Shown here one piece after another: positions 31,901 through 42,665 of a DNA stretch of 64,000 bases; position 1 is the stretch's first letter; every line of letters begins with the position of its first letter. The position numbers and the translations under genes are program-made. The notes under the pieces were generated by a model that saw nothing but the letters and a program-made list of their open reading frames with translations, ran no database searches and was not told where the DNA came from. Source of the stretch: Oryzias latipes (lineage: Eukaryota > Chordata > Actinopteri > Beloniformes > Adrianichthyidae). The stretch lies in NCBI RefSeq assembly GCF_002234675.1, contig NC_019872.2, positions 12,211,950 through 12,275,949 on the forward strand. The letters are read 5' to 3'.

Positions 31901-34900
31901 TTTTTACAAGTGGCAGCTTGGTGCACTGTAGCTCAATTGAGTGAGTTTGAGATCACCCAGAGAAAATGCCTTGATTCTGGATCCACCAAAATGCCTGAGT
32001 CAACATTTCAATGGCAATCACTCAATGAGGAGTGAGCGTGCTGGAAGGCCACACCCCTACCACTCGAAAGCAGGCTACACGAAATCTGTCAAACGTTCTT
32101 TGTGAAACCAAATACTTGGAAGCACCTGACATGACAGATTAACTTGAAAAACAGAAAAATATTTCATGAACAAAAATTTTCAATTAGCAAGAAGTGATTA
32201 AAAAAAGGTATCAGAGCACGAACAGTTATTCTGACAGATACACTGAATGAGTCATTGCTGTTTATTTCTCAATATCAGAGTTTTTCAACCTTTTTTGAGC
32301 CACGGCACACTTTAACCTTGACAAAAATCCCGCGGCACACCGGCATCCAAAAATGAAAAGAAAAAAAAAAACAAAGGAGAAACTCATGGTCTGTATTGAT
32401 CTACAGCCCCTCTGCAATCTCACATGCATTTTTGTGATAATTGTGGCAGAAAAAGCTGGAAGTTGCAGCTGTTTTTTCTAAAAGATGCAATAAAAGTTAA
32501 GTTAAAATATTGAAAAACTGTTTGATGTGTGTTCGTTGTTGTTTCAAGACGTTTAACAAGAAAGACTCATTGTGCGCTGAGACGCTGTCACTTTAACCCA
32601 ATGCATCATGGGAGATGTAGTGTGAAAACTGCCACAAAAGGGCAGACTGACTCGCTTCTCTGATCTTCATTGTTTTGTTCACTTGTTCCACGGTCTGACA
32701 CCGGATTCTGTGGAAAGCTACACCGCTAAAGATGAGCTTTAGCTGGTCTTTTTGTTAAAACTAAGCGACTTTATGAGCAGAATCGGAATAAGGAAGTGAA
32801 GACTTTATCCACTTCTGATTGGTCAGACTGATGATGTGTGATCAATCCTACAAGAATGATTGGTGGAGACAGTTAAAGGGGCGGTACTTTTCCTAAAACA
32901 GCTGTAGCTGCAGCTAAATCGCCGTACCGCCATTCTTATCAAAACGTCTTTAATAGAATCAAATAAACACAAACAAAAAAGGAATTTTACGATCTTTCAT
33001 ATTCCTAACTACTCAGTGTTTTATCAGGGCCTGTTTGGATCAACACAGAGCTGACATCCTGGAGATGGAAAATGTTTTTAGATCAGTTAATGAGGGCAAT
33101 TTCCCACGGCACACCAGACCATCTCCCACGGCACACTAGTGTGCCGCGGCACACCGGTTGAAAAACACTGCTCAATATGAGTCTCTGGGAGTTTGGCTTC
33201 TTGGAACCAGAGGGTACTTCCTGTTTGGAACTCAGTCCAGTTCTCTTATACAGTCAATGGTTGTGACTGCTTTTGGGAGACTCAGAGCAGTAATGTGCGC
33301 TTTCTGGTACTCTTATGTGCCTGCAGCTCATAATGATGAAGAAGAAGGAGCCCTTTCTGCAGGAGTTTGAAGAAGGGCCACTACATTTCCAACCCACCTA
33401 CAAGTTTGACCGTAAATCTGACACCTATGATTCTAGGTAATGTACAGCAAACAGACAACGTGATAATCCTCAAGCCTTTAAAACAAAAATCATAATTGCT
33501 CTTGGCTTTGTTTGTATTTTGTACAGATCTCCAAAAACATGGTTGGGTTTAAAGTAAGACACCATGTTTCTGTGCTGCATGAGAGCTCTTCACTTTAGGT
33601 TTTGCAGTCACTGCAGTCTGAACACTTAGGGCAACAGCAGAGTTTATATGTTCACAACCGCCATCTTGTCCTTGTGTTGACCAGCAAAATGAACATTTTC
33701 TATTGTCATTTTCATAGCTTAGTGGCACTGACGGTAACCACATACTGTGACCTCATTCATTTCTTAACCTAAACGACATGCTAAGGAAAGCTTGACCCAC
33801 CACTTACTTATGACACGCTGCACATTTGCGTATTAATAATTGCTTGTTGCCCCCCTACCTTGACACCACTAAAACAAACGTCACTGTGAACATGCTAACT
33901 CCCAACCTTGTTGGCAACACGTAAAAATAACACGGCCAAACACCGCTACACGTTAGCCGTGTTAGTGAATTTACAAGGAACACCCAAACTTGTCGGCAAC
34001 TCATGAGAAAACAGGACGACGTTTTGACAGAGTGCAGTGTCCCTCTTCAAATCACTTTTGGAAACATGAGGAGAACTAATCCATATACTCTGGATTATGA
34101 ATCCTAGTGTAGTTTTTTGAAAAGAATAAAAGCTTCCAAGTGCGTCTTATAGCGCGGAAAACATTGTAGTTTTTTTTAAATTGTTTGATAGAAATGATTA
34201 CATACAAAAAGCCACAATTTTTCACCCCTTGTATGGAAACAAGACATGACGACTAAAGGTTATTCATCATTGTGATTTTGTGACAACGTTTTTTAAAAAT
34301 AGATTCTAAGCTATCCTAAAAAGGGGTCCACCTCAATCTACACGTGTGCAGCATTTGGCACATTCTGCTTTCACGTCCGGAGGGACCACAAACCGATAGA
34401 AATCCGAAATTTCTGCATGCTGCACTGTAGATGCTCAACTCTGTCTGTGTCATCTTTCTGTGTTTTTTTTAATCTGGCACTTTGTTCTTGACACAAATTT
34501 GAATGTTGGACATAAAAGGGCATTCTGCCTCAGTTGAGGAGCCTGGAATGACTTTGGTCTCCGTCTTTGTCAGTGGTAAGAAAAGGAAGCCTGCCTGGAC
34601 AGATAGGATCCTCTGGCGAGTTAAACCCAAAGGTTTACCATCAGAGGACGATGATGATGAAGATGAGAAGACATCCACATCTACAGTCAATGAAGAGGAT
34701 GAGGATCCCATCCTGGTCACCCAGAACTCGTACACAAGTGACATGAGCTACGGGGTCAGTGACCATAAGCCCGTCATCGCAGCTTTTACAATGGAGGTGA
34801 GGAAACACTGATGGCTTCTTCTCTTCGGATGGAATTGAAGTTTCCGTCTCTATTGACTCTGTAGATGAGGAAATGCTGGGACACACCGCTGGTGTCTGTG

Positions 34901-37669
34901 TCTCCTCTGGGTGTGTGGAGCGCTGATGAGAACCCCCTTCTGACTTACACCGTCCTAGAAGACTTCATGTCGTCCACGTGGGACTGGATTGCCCTTTATA
35001 AGGTAATCTGAAGGATGTGAGTGAAAGACAAAACACACCAGCATCATGCCTGATAACCTGAAGGGATTATCGGCCTGCAGGTTGGATTCAAGAGCGCCAC
35101 AGACTATGAGAGCTTTAGTTGGGTTCGAGAGAATGACCTTCCAGAGATAGATGAAGTCATTCAGGTAAGCTGCATGAGTGATATACATAATTCTGAAGTG
35201 TTTCTTGCGTAGGTCTTTTGTCGATGTGCGCAGATCTCTATCGAGGGTTTCAGCTGACGGGTCTTTACGTACATTCGGTTTTGAGCTGTTCAAAATTTTT
35301 GGTTGGTTGAGAATTGCGCAGTTTACGGGTCTTTTACAGAGTTTATACACAGTTACGACCTAAATCTTAAACAATTGTGTTGTTTTGTATTGCAAAAATC
35401 CATACACCATACACATATCATGTTTAAATTAATGTAATTGACGCACAAATCCCTAATGAATTGCATATAAACAGCACAATCACACACGATTCTTTGTGTA
35501 GGTTATTTGTACTTCTTGTTATATATTTGTGAAAATTTTACATAAGGACCACAACTTTTTCTCACTTTTTTCCACATATATTCACGTATGGCCAATTTAT
35601 AGATGTACAAAATGTACGTAGTAGCAGTGTGACACGGCTTTAATGTAAAAAATAAACCATGGCCTCTCTTCACCATCATGCATGTGTTTGCAGATATCCA
35701 TGGAAAAAGAGAAGATCCCTCTTCTGGGAGGAGAATTCGTCTTGGGTTACTACAGTACTAACTTGCAAAGTATTGTTGGCCTCAGCGCCGACTTCCAGGT
35801 GAGTTCTCCTCTGGACCTTCTGTCATCTTTTCACAGTCATCATTTTGTGTTCATTTTTAAAATTAATTCACATCCAAGCACATTTTAGTACCAAATATTT
35901 AAGAAAAAGTTATGTGAAAACACTTCCTTTACTGTTTTTATGAAGAGCAAAACCTGATATTTGGAAAATTGGACCACATAAAACCAGTAAAACGGAAAGG
36001 AAAAAAAAGAGAATCTTTTCACTTTTTATATTAAATAAAAAGGGGAAATGTGTAATTGTGCCCTTGTATAAAAATGTCCATTGGATTAAGTTCATAGTTA
36101 ATAAAACTGATAACTACAGCCCTCAAACATGAATTTTACCCCTAATTATAGAATCACCCACATATAAATTTGAATCCAGAATGTGAAAAATTGGGAAACA
36201 TATTTTAGAAAAAACAACTTTCAGTTTGTAATTGCAAAAAACGTCAAAGAGTGCACTGTTTAAATTTAATTCTAACCAAATGAGTTTTCTTCATTACGTC
36301 TCGTTTTAAAAAGACAAAAATCAACTTAAGTAAAAAAATTCAAGAACCACATGAAACCAAACAACAAATGTCCAAAAATATAAAACCTATCTGAAAAAAG
36401 AAAAAAATAGATTTTTTGGGGAATAAAGAAAAATATTTCAAATATTCCATTAAATGCTTGATAGTTTGATCTTTTAACCTTTTTGTCATAAACATTGGGC
36501 ATGTTTTTTTTTTTTTTTGCAGATTTACTTAAAATGTGGAGTTTAAACCATTTATTGTAAAAACTCAAAATCAAAACATTTGCAGATAGGTTTTGCATTT
36601 TGGCCATTAAAATGTTAATTATTTATCATCATTTCTTGTAAACAATTTAAAAGCCAAGAACCAGAAATTTTTACAGATGTATTCTAAATGAACCACGTTT
36701 AAACCACGGAAGACCTGCGACTAACCACACAAAATACATGGAAATCAAGGTAGTACATAAACCGCGTGCAATTATTGCGTTGTTTATACTCATTTCATTA
36801 GTGAGTCGTGCGACGATTACACTAATTTTACCGTAATATATGCACTACATACACGACATAAAAGATAGAGAGAAGTGGTATATGGCAGAAAAATCCATTA
36901 GACATACGTGGAACGTCATGGAAAGTCACAAATTTGGATATGCATCGCAAAAAAATCACAATTGGTTAAGATTTACTTAATAATTGTGTATAAATTCTGT
37001 AAAAGACAAGTACACTGCATAATTCACAGATGACCAAAAACTTTGAACATCACAAAATCAAATTTACGTAAATTTACGTAGGCCAAAATCCTTGACAGAC
37101 ATATGCACACATCAACTAAGAAACACTCGGGAATTACGTATATCACGCATGTATCACGAAAAACCCAAATTTCATACATGGAAAGTGCGTAAAATGTGGT
37201 AGTGGCTGTGTGACACGGCCTTAAGTGTCCTTCAAAACTGTCCAACAAAAGGATCAAATGATCTAAACTAGGTTTAAAATGATCCTGTGGAAAACCGTTA
37301 AAACTGCAATTGAGACAATTGTTTTCTACATGTAACACTAAATAAAAGAAATGACTGGTTTTAGTCAAGTTAGATTAATTTTGAATGTTAATTTCGTAAA
37401 ATTTCTATAAAGTACCAAAAGAATTACTGGTAAATTTTCAAATGGATTTGACTGATCCACCACAAGCAAAAGGCATGAGTTATTCACACAAACAAAAGAC
37501 AAAATAAATGGAATCTGATTCAGCTTAACTTTAACAAAGCAAGGTAATTTCTCCAACATTTTTTTTGCAATAACATGCAAAAATGATTTTTGTTTTGCAG
37601 ATCAAGGAATCACAGCGTGCTGCCGCAGAAGGCCTCACTCCTGAGGATGTCAACGGGATCAATAAATAA
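28963..37669 (+). CDS. inpp5k: Inositol polyphosphate 5-phosphatase K (SKIP-like)
   Basis: Twelve coding exons: 28963-29183, 29306-29410, 29732-29840, 30779-30895, 31226-31401, 31483-31594, 33327-33436, 34574-34796, 34865-35002, 35081-35164, 35694-35798 and 37601-37669, giving 522 residues; all junctions GT-AG and in phase. The enzyme removes the 5-phosphate from PI(4,5)P2 and PI(3,4,5)P3 and dampens insulin-PI3K signalling at ER and plasma membrane. After a Ser-rich and acidic N-terminal region of about 75 residues comes the 5-phosphatase fold: MVTWNVAT, YAIGLQEV, FGYWGNKGGVSVRF, NCHLAAH, GDLNFRI, QPTYKFD, KRKPAWTDRILWR and the catalytic YGVSDHKPV. A SKICH-type C-terminus follows (DFMSSTWDWIALYKVGFKS, GEFVLGYYS). 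An acidic insert (SEDDDDEDEKTS...NEEDEDP) lies before the SDHKP motif. INPP5J is the main alternative; length and position beside pitpna favour INPP5K. Confidence 0.9.
29890..30392 (+). repeat. MITE of the AAAGACCCACTC family, left-truncated
   Basis: It begins within the internal phrase gtttctgcagagcggcagta and ends tcagagtgggcgttt. It contains gccagattccagctcagacg and aggaaaccaaagacgtac. It sits in inpp5k intron 3. Confidence 0.65.
31870..33310. repeat. Dispersed teleost repeat interrupted by an hAT element
   Basis: The left part (to 32275) and right part (from 33171) together follow the same order as 9470-10010: gtatcagagcacgaacagtt, gaatgagtcattgctgttta, then ttggcttcttggaacc and acttcctgtttggaactcag. 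The break point falls exactly at the hAT insertion. It lies in inpp5k intron 6. Confidence 0.6.
32276..33170. mobile_element. Non-autonomous hAT transposon with 8-bp target duplication
   Basis: 895-bp element starting cagagtttttcaacc and ending ggttgaaaaacactg (hAT-type CAG...CTG inverted ends). It is flanked by the perfect duplication ctcaatat at 32268-32275 and 33171-33178. Subterminal blocks gccacggcacac and gtgccgcggcacacc repeat several times near both ends, typical of hAT/Charlie-like elements. No transposase frame. It lies in inpp5k intron 6. Confidence 0.88.
33780..34170. repeat. Pogo-type MITE fragment
   Basis: It contains aacatgctaactcccaacct, cgctacacgttagccgtgtt and a right terminus gcgtcttatagcgcggaaaa near 34140. 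This matches the family at 20949-22482. It lies in inpp5k intron 7. Confidence 0.5.
35165..35643 (+). repeat. Harbinger-like MITE, left-truncated
   Basis: Shares gtgtttcttgcg, ggtctttacgt and aaatttttggttgg with the copy at 2256, and ends gtgtgacacggctttaa, the inverted form of that family's terminus followed by TAA. It lies in inpp5k intron 10, directly after the donor site. Confidence 0.55.
36690..37223 (-). repeat. Harbinger-like MITE, reverse orientation
   Basis: Ends gtgtgacacggccttaa. Read on the minus strand it starts aaggccgtgtcacacagcca and continues with cgtgatacatgcgtgatata, matching the copy at 2256. It lies in inpp5k intron 11. Confidence 0.55.
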
Positions 37670-37787
37670 GAAAACTCTCTGCTCTGCTTTGTTTTTCATT
37701 TTTCTCCAGAATATAAAGATGATACAGCTTATAAAAAAAAATAAAAATAAAAAAAGAATTTATGATGAGTTACTTCCTGAACTTTGA

Positions 37788-37793
37788 AATAAA
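37788..37793 (+). terminator. inpp5k: Polyadenylation signal AATAAA of inpp5k
   Basis: Canonical hexamer 118 bases after the stop codon, followed by a TG/T-rich stretch (gctgtcttttttatgtt). It is downstream of an A-rich run at 37730-37755 that contains other AATAAA-like strings. Confidence 0.6.
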
Positions 37794-38249
37794 GACCTGG
37801 AAAGATTAAGCTGTCTTTTTTATGTTAAAGTTCAAAAATATTACTAATATCACAATACATTTAAAAGTAGTTTTTTTTGCACAAAAGTTGATGATAAAAG
37901 ACAAAATCTTGGCCTATTGAAGCACAATTAGGACATTTTACTAAGGAAGACACAAGTAAATAAAATGAAGTCGGGGTAAATATTAAGAAGAAAATCGAAA
38001 TGTTTTTCCATTCTTTTACCAAACAAAAACAGAAACCATAAATGAAAAAACAAATTCAATTTAACTTAAAAGGGAAATTGGATGGTTTCATTTCTCATCA
38101 TCATTGTGGGTGGGTCTAGCTATGGGTTGTTACTGTCTGGAGCAGTCAGTGTTGCACTGGTTCTAAAGAACCTTTGGACTTAAGACGCTTGAGGATCATC
38201 AGGGTTATTTTCCATAATGTTTTTATTTTATTTTGCAAAGCTTCCTTCA

Positions 38250-39270
38250 AATGTAGGTTCCCTGTGCCTGTCCCCAGCCTGGATAAAATACAGGGTTGTG
38301 TCAGGAACACTCAAAAAACGTTCACTTTGAATGAACATAAAAAAATTATGGAAAGGATTTCCACATGATTAGATTGCGTTACTTTAACAAAAATGAATCA
38401 TGTTGGTCCTACTTAATGTATTTAGGTTGGGTCAACTTAATGTATTTAGGTTCAAACTAATAAATTTAAGTTGATTCAATTTAAATAGAGCAGTTGCACC
38501 CAACTTTAAATTGATATTGTTGCTCACTCTAAAAAGAAAAAAGTTGATCCAATTTAATTGAATCACTTCAATTGGTCACACATGAGAAAATTAAGTTTAT
38601 TTAACTTAAATTTCTATTTTTTCTTTAATTTTATTTACACATCTGTAATTGGTACATTGTTCCAATGTTACAACCAATGGGTCTTTTAATTTTCACATCA
38701 ATGACATGAATTACCCAGCAAAGTCCCACATCACAAGCCAGGAGCTCAATTACCACGAACTCTGTGTTAAGTATTGGAACATTAACAGTTTACCGCACAA
38801 GGGGGTTGGTCATCATCCTCTACCAAACTTTAACTCATGGTGCAAAAAAAAAATAAACATAACAGTTGAAATCACTAGTTAAAACAGAGTAAAACAGCTA
38901 GACAATAAAACCCAGGGACAAAAACTCACACTTAAACCCCAATCTGCCCAGATAGACAAAGAAAATGGTATCCCACAATTCCTTGCGATTACTAATGCAT
39001 CCAATTTAATGGTATCACGTTGGATCAACATGATTGAAATTAGTAACTTTTAAATGGATTATTTTTATGTACAATCGACATGATTCATTCACGTAAGATT
39101 TACAAACATAAAATTTTCTGGTTGAAATGACAAGTTACTTTTTCGTTAACTTAATTGGCTGGTAATTTCCTTTTTTTGAGTGAAGGGCATCCGCCGTAAA
39201 AAAAATCTCTGTCAAACCACCTGTGTGAATCATTGAAAGGTGATTCGCTGTGGTGCCCCCTGACGGGATG
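38250..39270 (+). repeat. tRNA-derived SINE copy split by a MITE
   Basis: The left part (cctgtgcctgtccccagcct ... gttgtgtcaggaa, to 38307) and right part (aagggcatccgccgtaaaa ... gctgtggtgccccctgacgg, from 39183) join into the same order as the SINE at 12660-12880. The tRNA-like head is not recognisable here. Confidence 0.65.
38308..39182. mobile_element. MITE with CACTCAAAAAA termini
   Basis: 875-bp insert starting cactcaaaaaa and ending ttttttgagtg. It interrupts the SINE exactly, with only an apparent 2-bp duplication (aa). The interior has repeated aagttgat / ttcaattt / aacttaa phrases. No transposase frame. Confidence 0.65.
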
Positions 39271-41131
39271 ACAACACTAGCTCAAGGCTCCAGAGCAGAA
39301 CCTTGTCTATCCGTTCATTTAGCCTCTTGCTGCTGCAACAAAGAAGCCAGTCTGGCAACAACTCCCTTTGGTTTAAACTCATTCTCAAGCTCTTAAGGCC
39401 TGGTGTCCACATTTATGAGGTCATCACATTTTGAGATGCATTATCACTTCTGCTTCACTGGGGTCCTGTAACTACAAAATAAAGAAGGCGTATCATACAA
39501 GAGCGTGGGTCTTCAGAAGTTAAACACACAAAAAAAAAAAAAAAAATCTGAGTGTGCTTGCCTCTATTCCACTGTGTTTCCCTGATGTCAGAAATTGTGT
39601 TCTGCTTGTAATCAAAGCTTCAGTTCATTCTGTATTCATTACTTTAGTTGGTGTGAGATCCCGTGTTTGCCCAGAGCAGTTTGCTTTTTCCATTTCAACG
39701 TAAAAAAGTCGATTTTGGTTCAACAAAAAACAAACATTTTGCACAATTGTTTGATTTGTTTACCTCTAAAGCTGCGTTCACATCGAACGCGTGTCAGAAG
39801 CGTCCAGTTTCAATGTCAAGGTATGGACACACCAACCAAGTCAACTTGCGTTCAAGCGACCTCTTTCAATGAAAACTCGATATAAATGTGAGTCAACCCG
39901 AATGTCTGTCTTGAGTGCTTTCGCGGGCTCTACACACAAATCAGGTGTTCATTAACCGTGCGCTGGAAGCTTAATTGGTTAAAAAATTTTGCTGCTAATT
40001 TGCGACAACCCCTAAAATGTGACTGATCAGGGACTCCGATTTGGCAGTGATATGCAAGTAGCATCCTTTTCAAAACACGGAAGTACCAACCGTTTGAAAA
40101 AGTATCATGGAGCAGAAATGAACATTTGTGGTTTGTACCTGGCTGGAATTATGTGACACCAAGTTTTTCATGTATTGTCATAGAGCTGTGAAAAAAAAGT
40201 CTGGAGCAAGACTCACAATATTTGCAGCACTTTTTGCATCAAGCCTCTTCCAACTGTAGGTGGTGGACATGCGCGAGTAAACAGCAAAAAACAAACTAAA
40301 GAAGCCCCTTTCTGCTGATCTACTGTGTGAACACTGACTGAATGTGCCTTCATAAAACCGCCTGTGGTGTTTCCTTGAACGGTGTGGTCATACACACGTA
40401 TCTTCAGAAGTAACAGCAGTGTAAGGAGTCTGAGGTTCTTATAACAACAACAAGAAAAAGGACTGATTTTCTGTTTTGTTAAATCCAAGGATCTTCAACT
40501 GTGAATGTGTACTTGAATCTTTATCCAAAGTCGACTGCAATATGGTAACCCCTAGCACAAAGTAGTCAAGGAACTACTTTAGTGTACTACAAGTAGTCTA
40601 TGCTGAAAGTGAGGAGGTATACTTGAAGTTTACTTTTTATTCATTATCTATGAGCTTAAAATGTTACAATTTAGTCTGGAGAAGTATCCAGATTCTAGTT
40701 AGTATATTTCCTACTCTACACATAGATGGTCTATCCTTGCTGTTCTTATTACTCAAGTGTACCTCATATAATACATTTCAAGTGTACTACTTTTTGCAAA
40801 AGGAAAATAAGAATGTTTTTTTAGGCAGGCATTAAAAAAACAATAGTAAAATGTACTAAACCAGCAACAGAGTAATTTGAAAAGTAAAATGTTGCATTTG
40901 TCATTTCCTGGACCATGATGGCTGCCACTTAGCTAGGTAATCAGATTAGCCAAATTTAGCAACTCAACTCAACTTGATCATTTGCAAGTTATATTTAATA
41001 AAACAAATTTTCACCGTTTGGATTTACAGATAATTCATTTTTTTAAATATTTTCCGGACTTTTTAAATCACTGTGGTTATTTACAGAATTAATTTTTTTA
41101 GTATTAAAAAAAACGCTTTCATGCTAAAACC

Positions 41132-42060
41132 TACGGTGGCCGAGAGGTGCAAGACACACTTACATTTAAGATACAGCAACAGCAAATCCCAGTACAAATG
41201 AACAAATCACAAAACACAACAGCAAATACTGAAACACAACAGCAAATCATGAAACACAACAGCAAATCACGCAACACAACAGCAAATACTGAAACACAAC
41301 TGCAAATCATGAAACAAAACAGCAAATCACGCAACACAACAGCAAATACTGAAACAACAACAAATCATGAAACAAAACAGCAAATCACGAAACACAACAG
41401 CAAATCAAATGTGTATGATTTTTTTAAATGTTATTAATTGTTTTTTTTATGTGGACATTTTAAATACATGAAACAGTCCTGAAGCATTCTTGCTAGAGTG
41501 TTCTTAACGAAGACGGAATACCCTTAATACCGGAAAAGCAAAAACTTTACCTTGTTAAACGTTGTTGTAATTTTTATTGTAGTAATACAATTGAAGAAAT
41601 GCTTTTGGACTGTCTCATGTATTGAAAATGTCCACTAAAAAAAGACAGTAATAAGGAAATGTAAAAAATAATACACAATTAGTTTTATATTACGTCACTT
41701 CCGGGATTCAGGACGTTCCGTTTCAGTTAGACGCCGTTTCTCCGCTTTCCTTTTTGTGTTTCTGGATATGTTCATTTGTATCGAGATTGTTTTTGTAATT
41801 CAGTATTTGTTAGTTTTAACTCAAAATTGCTTTTTTGTTTCAGGACTCTGTCATTTGTTCCGTGGTTTGCTGTTGTGTTTCAGTATTTGCTATTGTGTTT
41901 CATGATTTGCAGTTGTGTTTCAGTATTTGCTGTTGTGTTTCATGATTTGCAGTTGTGTTTCGTGATTTGCTGTTGTGTTTCGTGATTTGTTCATTTGTAC
42001 TGGGATTTGCTGTTGCTGTATCTTAAATGTAAGCGTGTCTTGCACCTCTCGGCCACCGTA
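41132..42060. mobile_element. Palindromic element with minisatellite-like inverted arms
   Basis: The left end tacggtggccgagaggtgca and right end tgcacctctcggccaccgta are exact inverted copies. Inverted similarity extends about 280 bases inwards through arrays of a 20-nt unit (aaatcatgaaacacaacagc and variants). In the left arm the four-base variant alternates in the order actg, catg, cacg, giving a 60-nt higher-order period. The spacer (about 41420-41830) is non-repetitive and non-coding. TA at both ends could be a Tc1/mariner-like target duplication. Frames crossing the arms (41147-41437, 41776-41985) are products of the repeat. Confidence 0.75.
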
Positions 42061-42665
42061 TAATTAAAACCAACCAAAATAGTACGTTGTAAAAGGAAAA
42101 ATAACTGTTAAACGCTGTTTTGTCATTTTTATGTTATACGTTTTTATACATTTAATTTTTTATTTTAAATTTATTGTTGTAATTTTTTAATTAAAGCAAT
42201 AAAAGGCGAATTTTAATCATCTTTATTGCAGCTCTGACGGTCAGAAATGCTAAAAACATGAAGATTGTCCTTTCTAGACTGCCTCATTCTCCCACAATTC
42301 TTTGCGCAAACTGCAATTTCGCCTTTTAGCGCATCTGTCATCAAGAGGCTCTTTGGAGACTAAAACACGTGGGGAGAGTCATTCTTGGTTCGCTAACGGT
42401 AACTTCTTATTAATTAACAAGTCAACTGGGTTGTAAACCCGTTAACAACACACTAACCTGCTGATAGAAGTTGTGATTTGGTTTTGTTGATTGCTAAAAT
42501 AGTTAAAGTGTTCGTGCTGCTAAGCTAACGCCGGTTAGCTAAACTAGCTAGACACCTGATCTGGTAGCTTGAAGTTAACTTTTGTACATTTTTCTTTATT
42601 TCAGGGCATTAATGCTAAGCTTTATGAATTATTTCAGGACTGGGGGCTACACTGAAGCACTCAAA
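42061..42665 (+). promoter_or_regulatory. nle1: Probable nle1 promoter and 5' UTR
   Basis: AT-rich to about 42230, then a mixed region with cccacaattctttgcgcaaa. A possible untranslated exon ends at ttcgctaacg before gtaact (near 42400). Possible acceptors precede the coding start (tatttcag at about 42604 and 42637). No TATA box is clear. Confidence 0.4.

Larger units (their letters stand above)
37795..41131. other. Intergenic region between inpp5k and nle1, left part
   Basis: No gene recognised. It contains the SINE split by a MITE (38250-39270) and, near 39770-40260, a likely eroded dispersed element sharing catcaagcctcttccaactg with pitpna intron 8. The remainder is AT-rich without visible structure. 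Confidence 0.55.

Noticed and set aside
41147-41437. Gln/Asn/Thr-rich frame
   Set aside because: Translation of the 20-nt repeat arm; periodicity explains it entirely.
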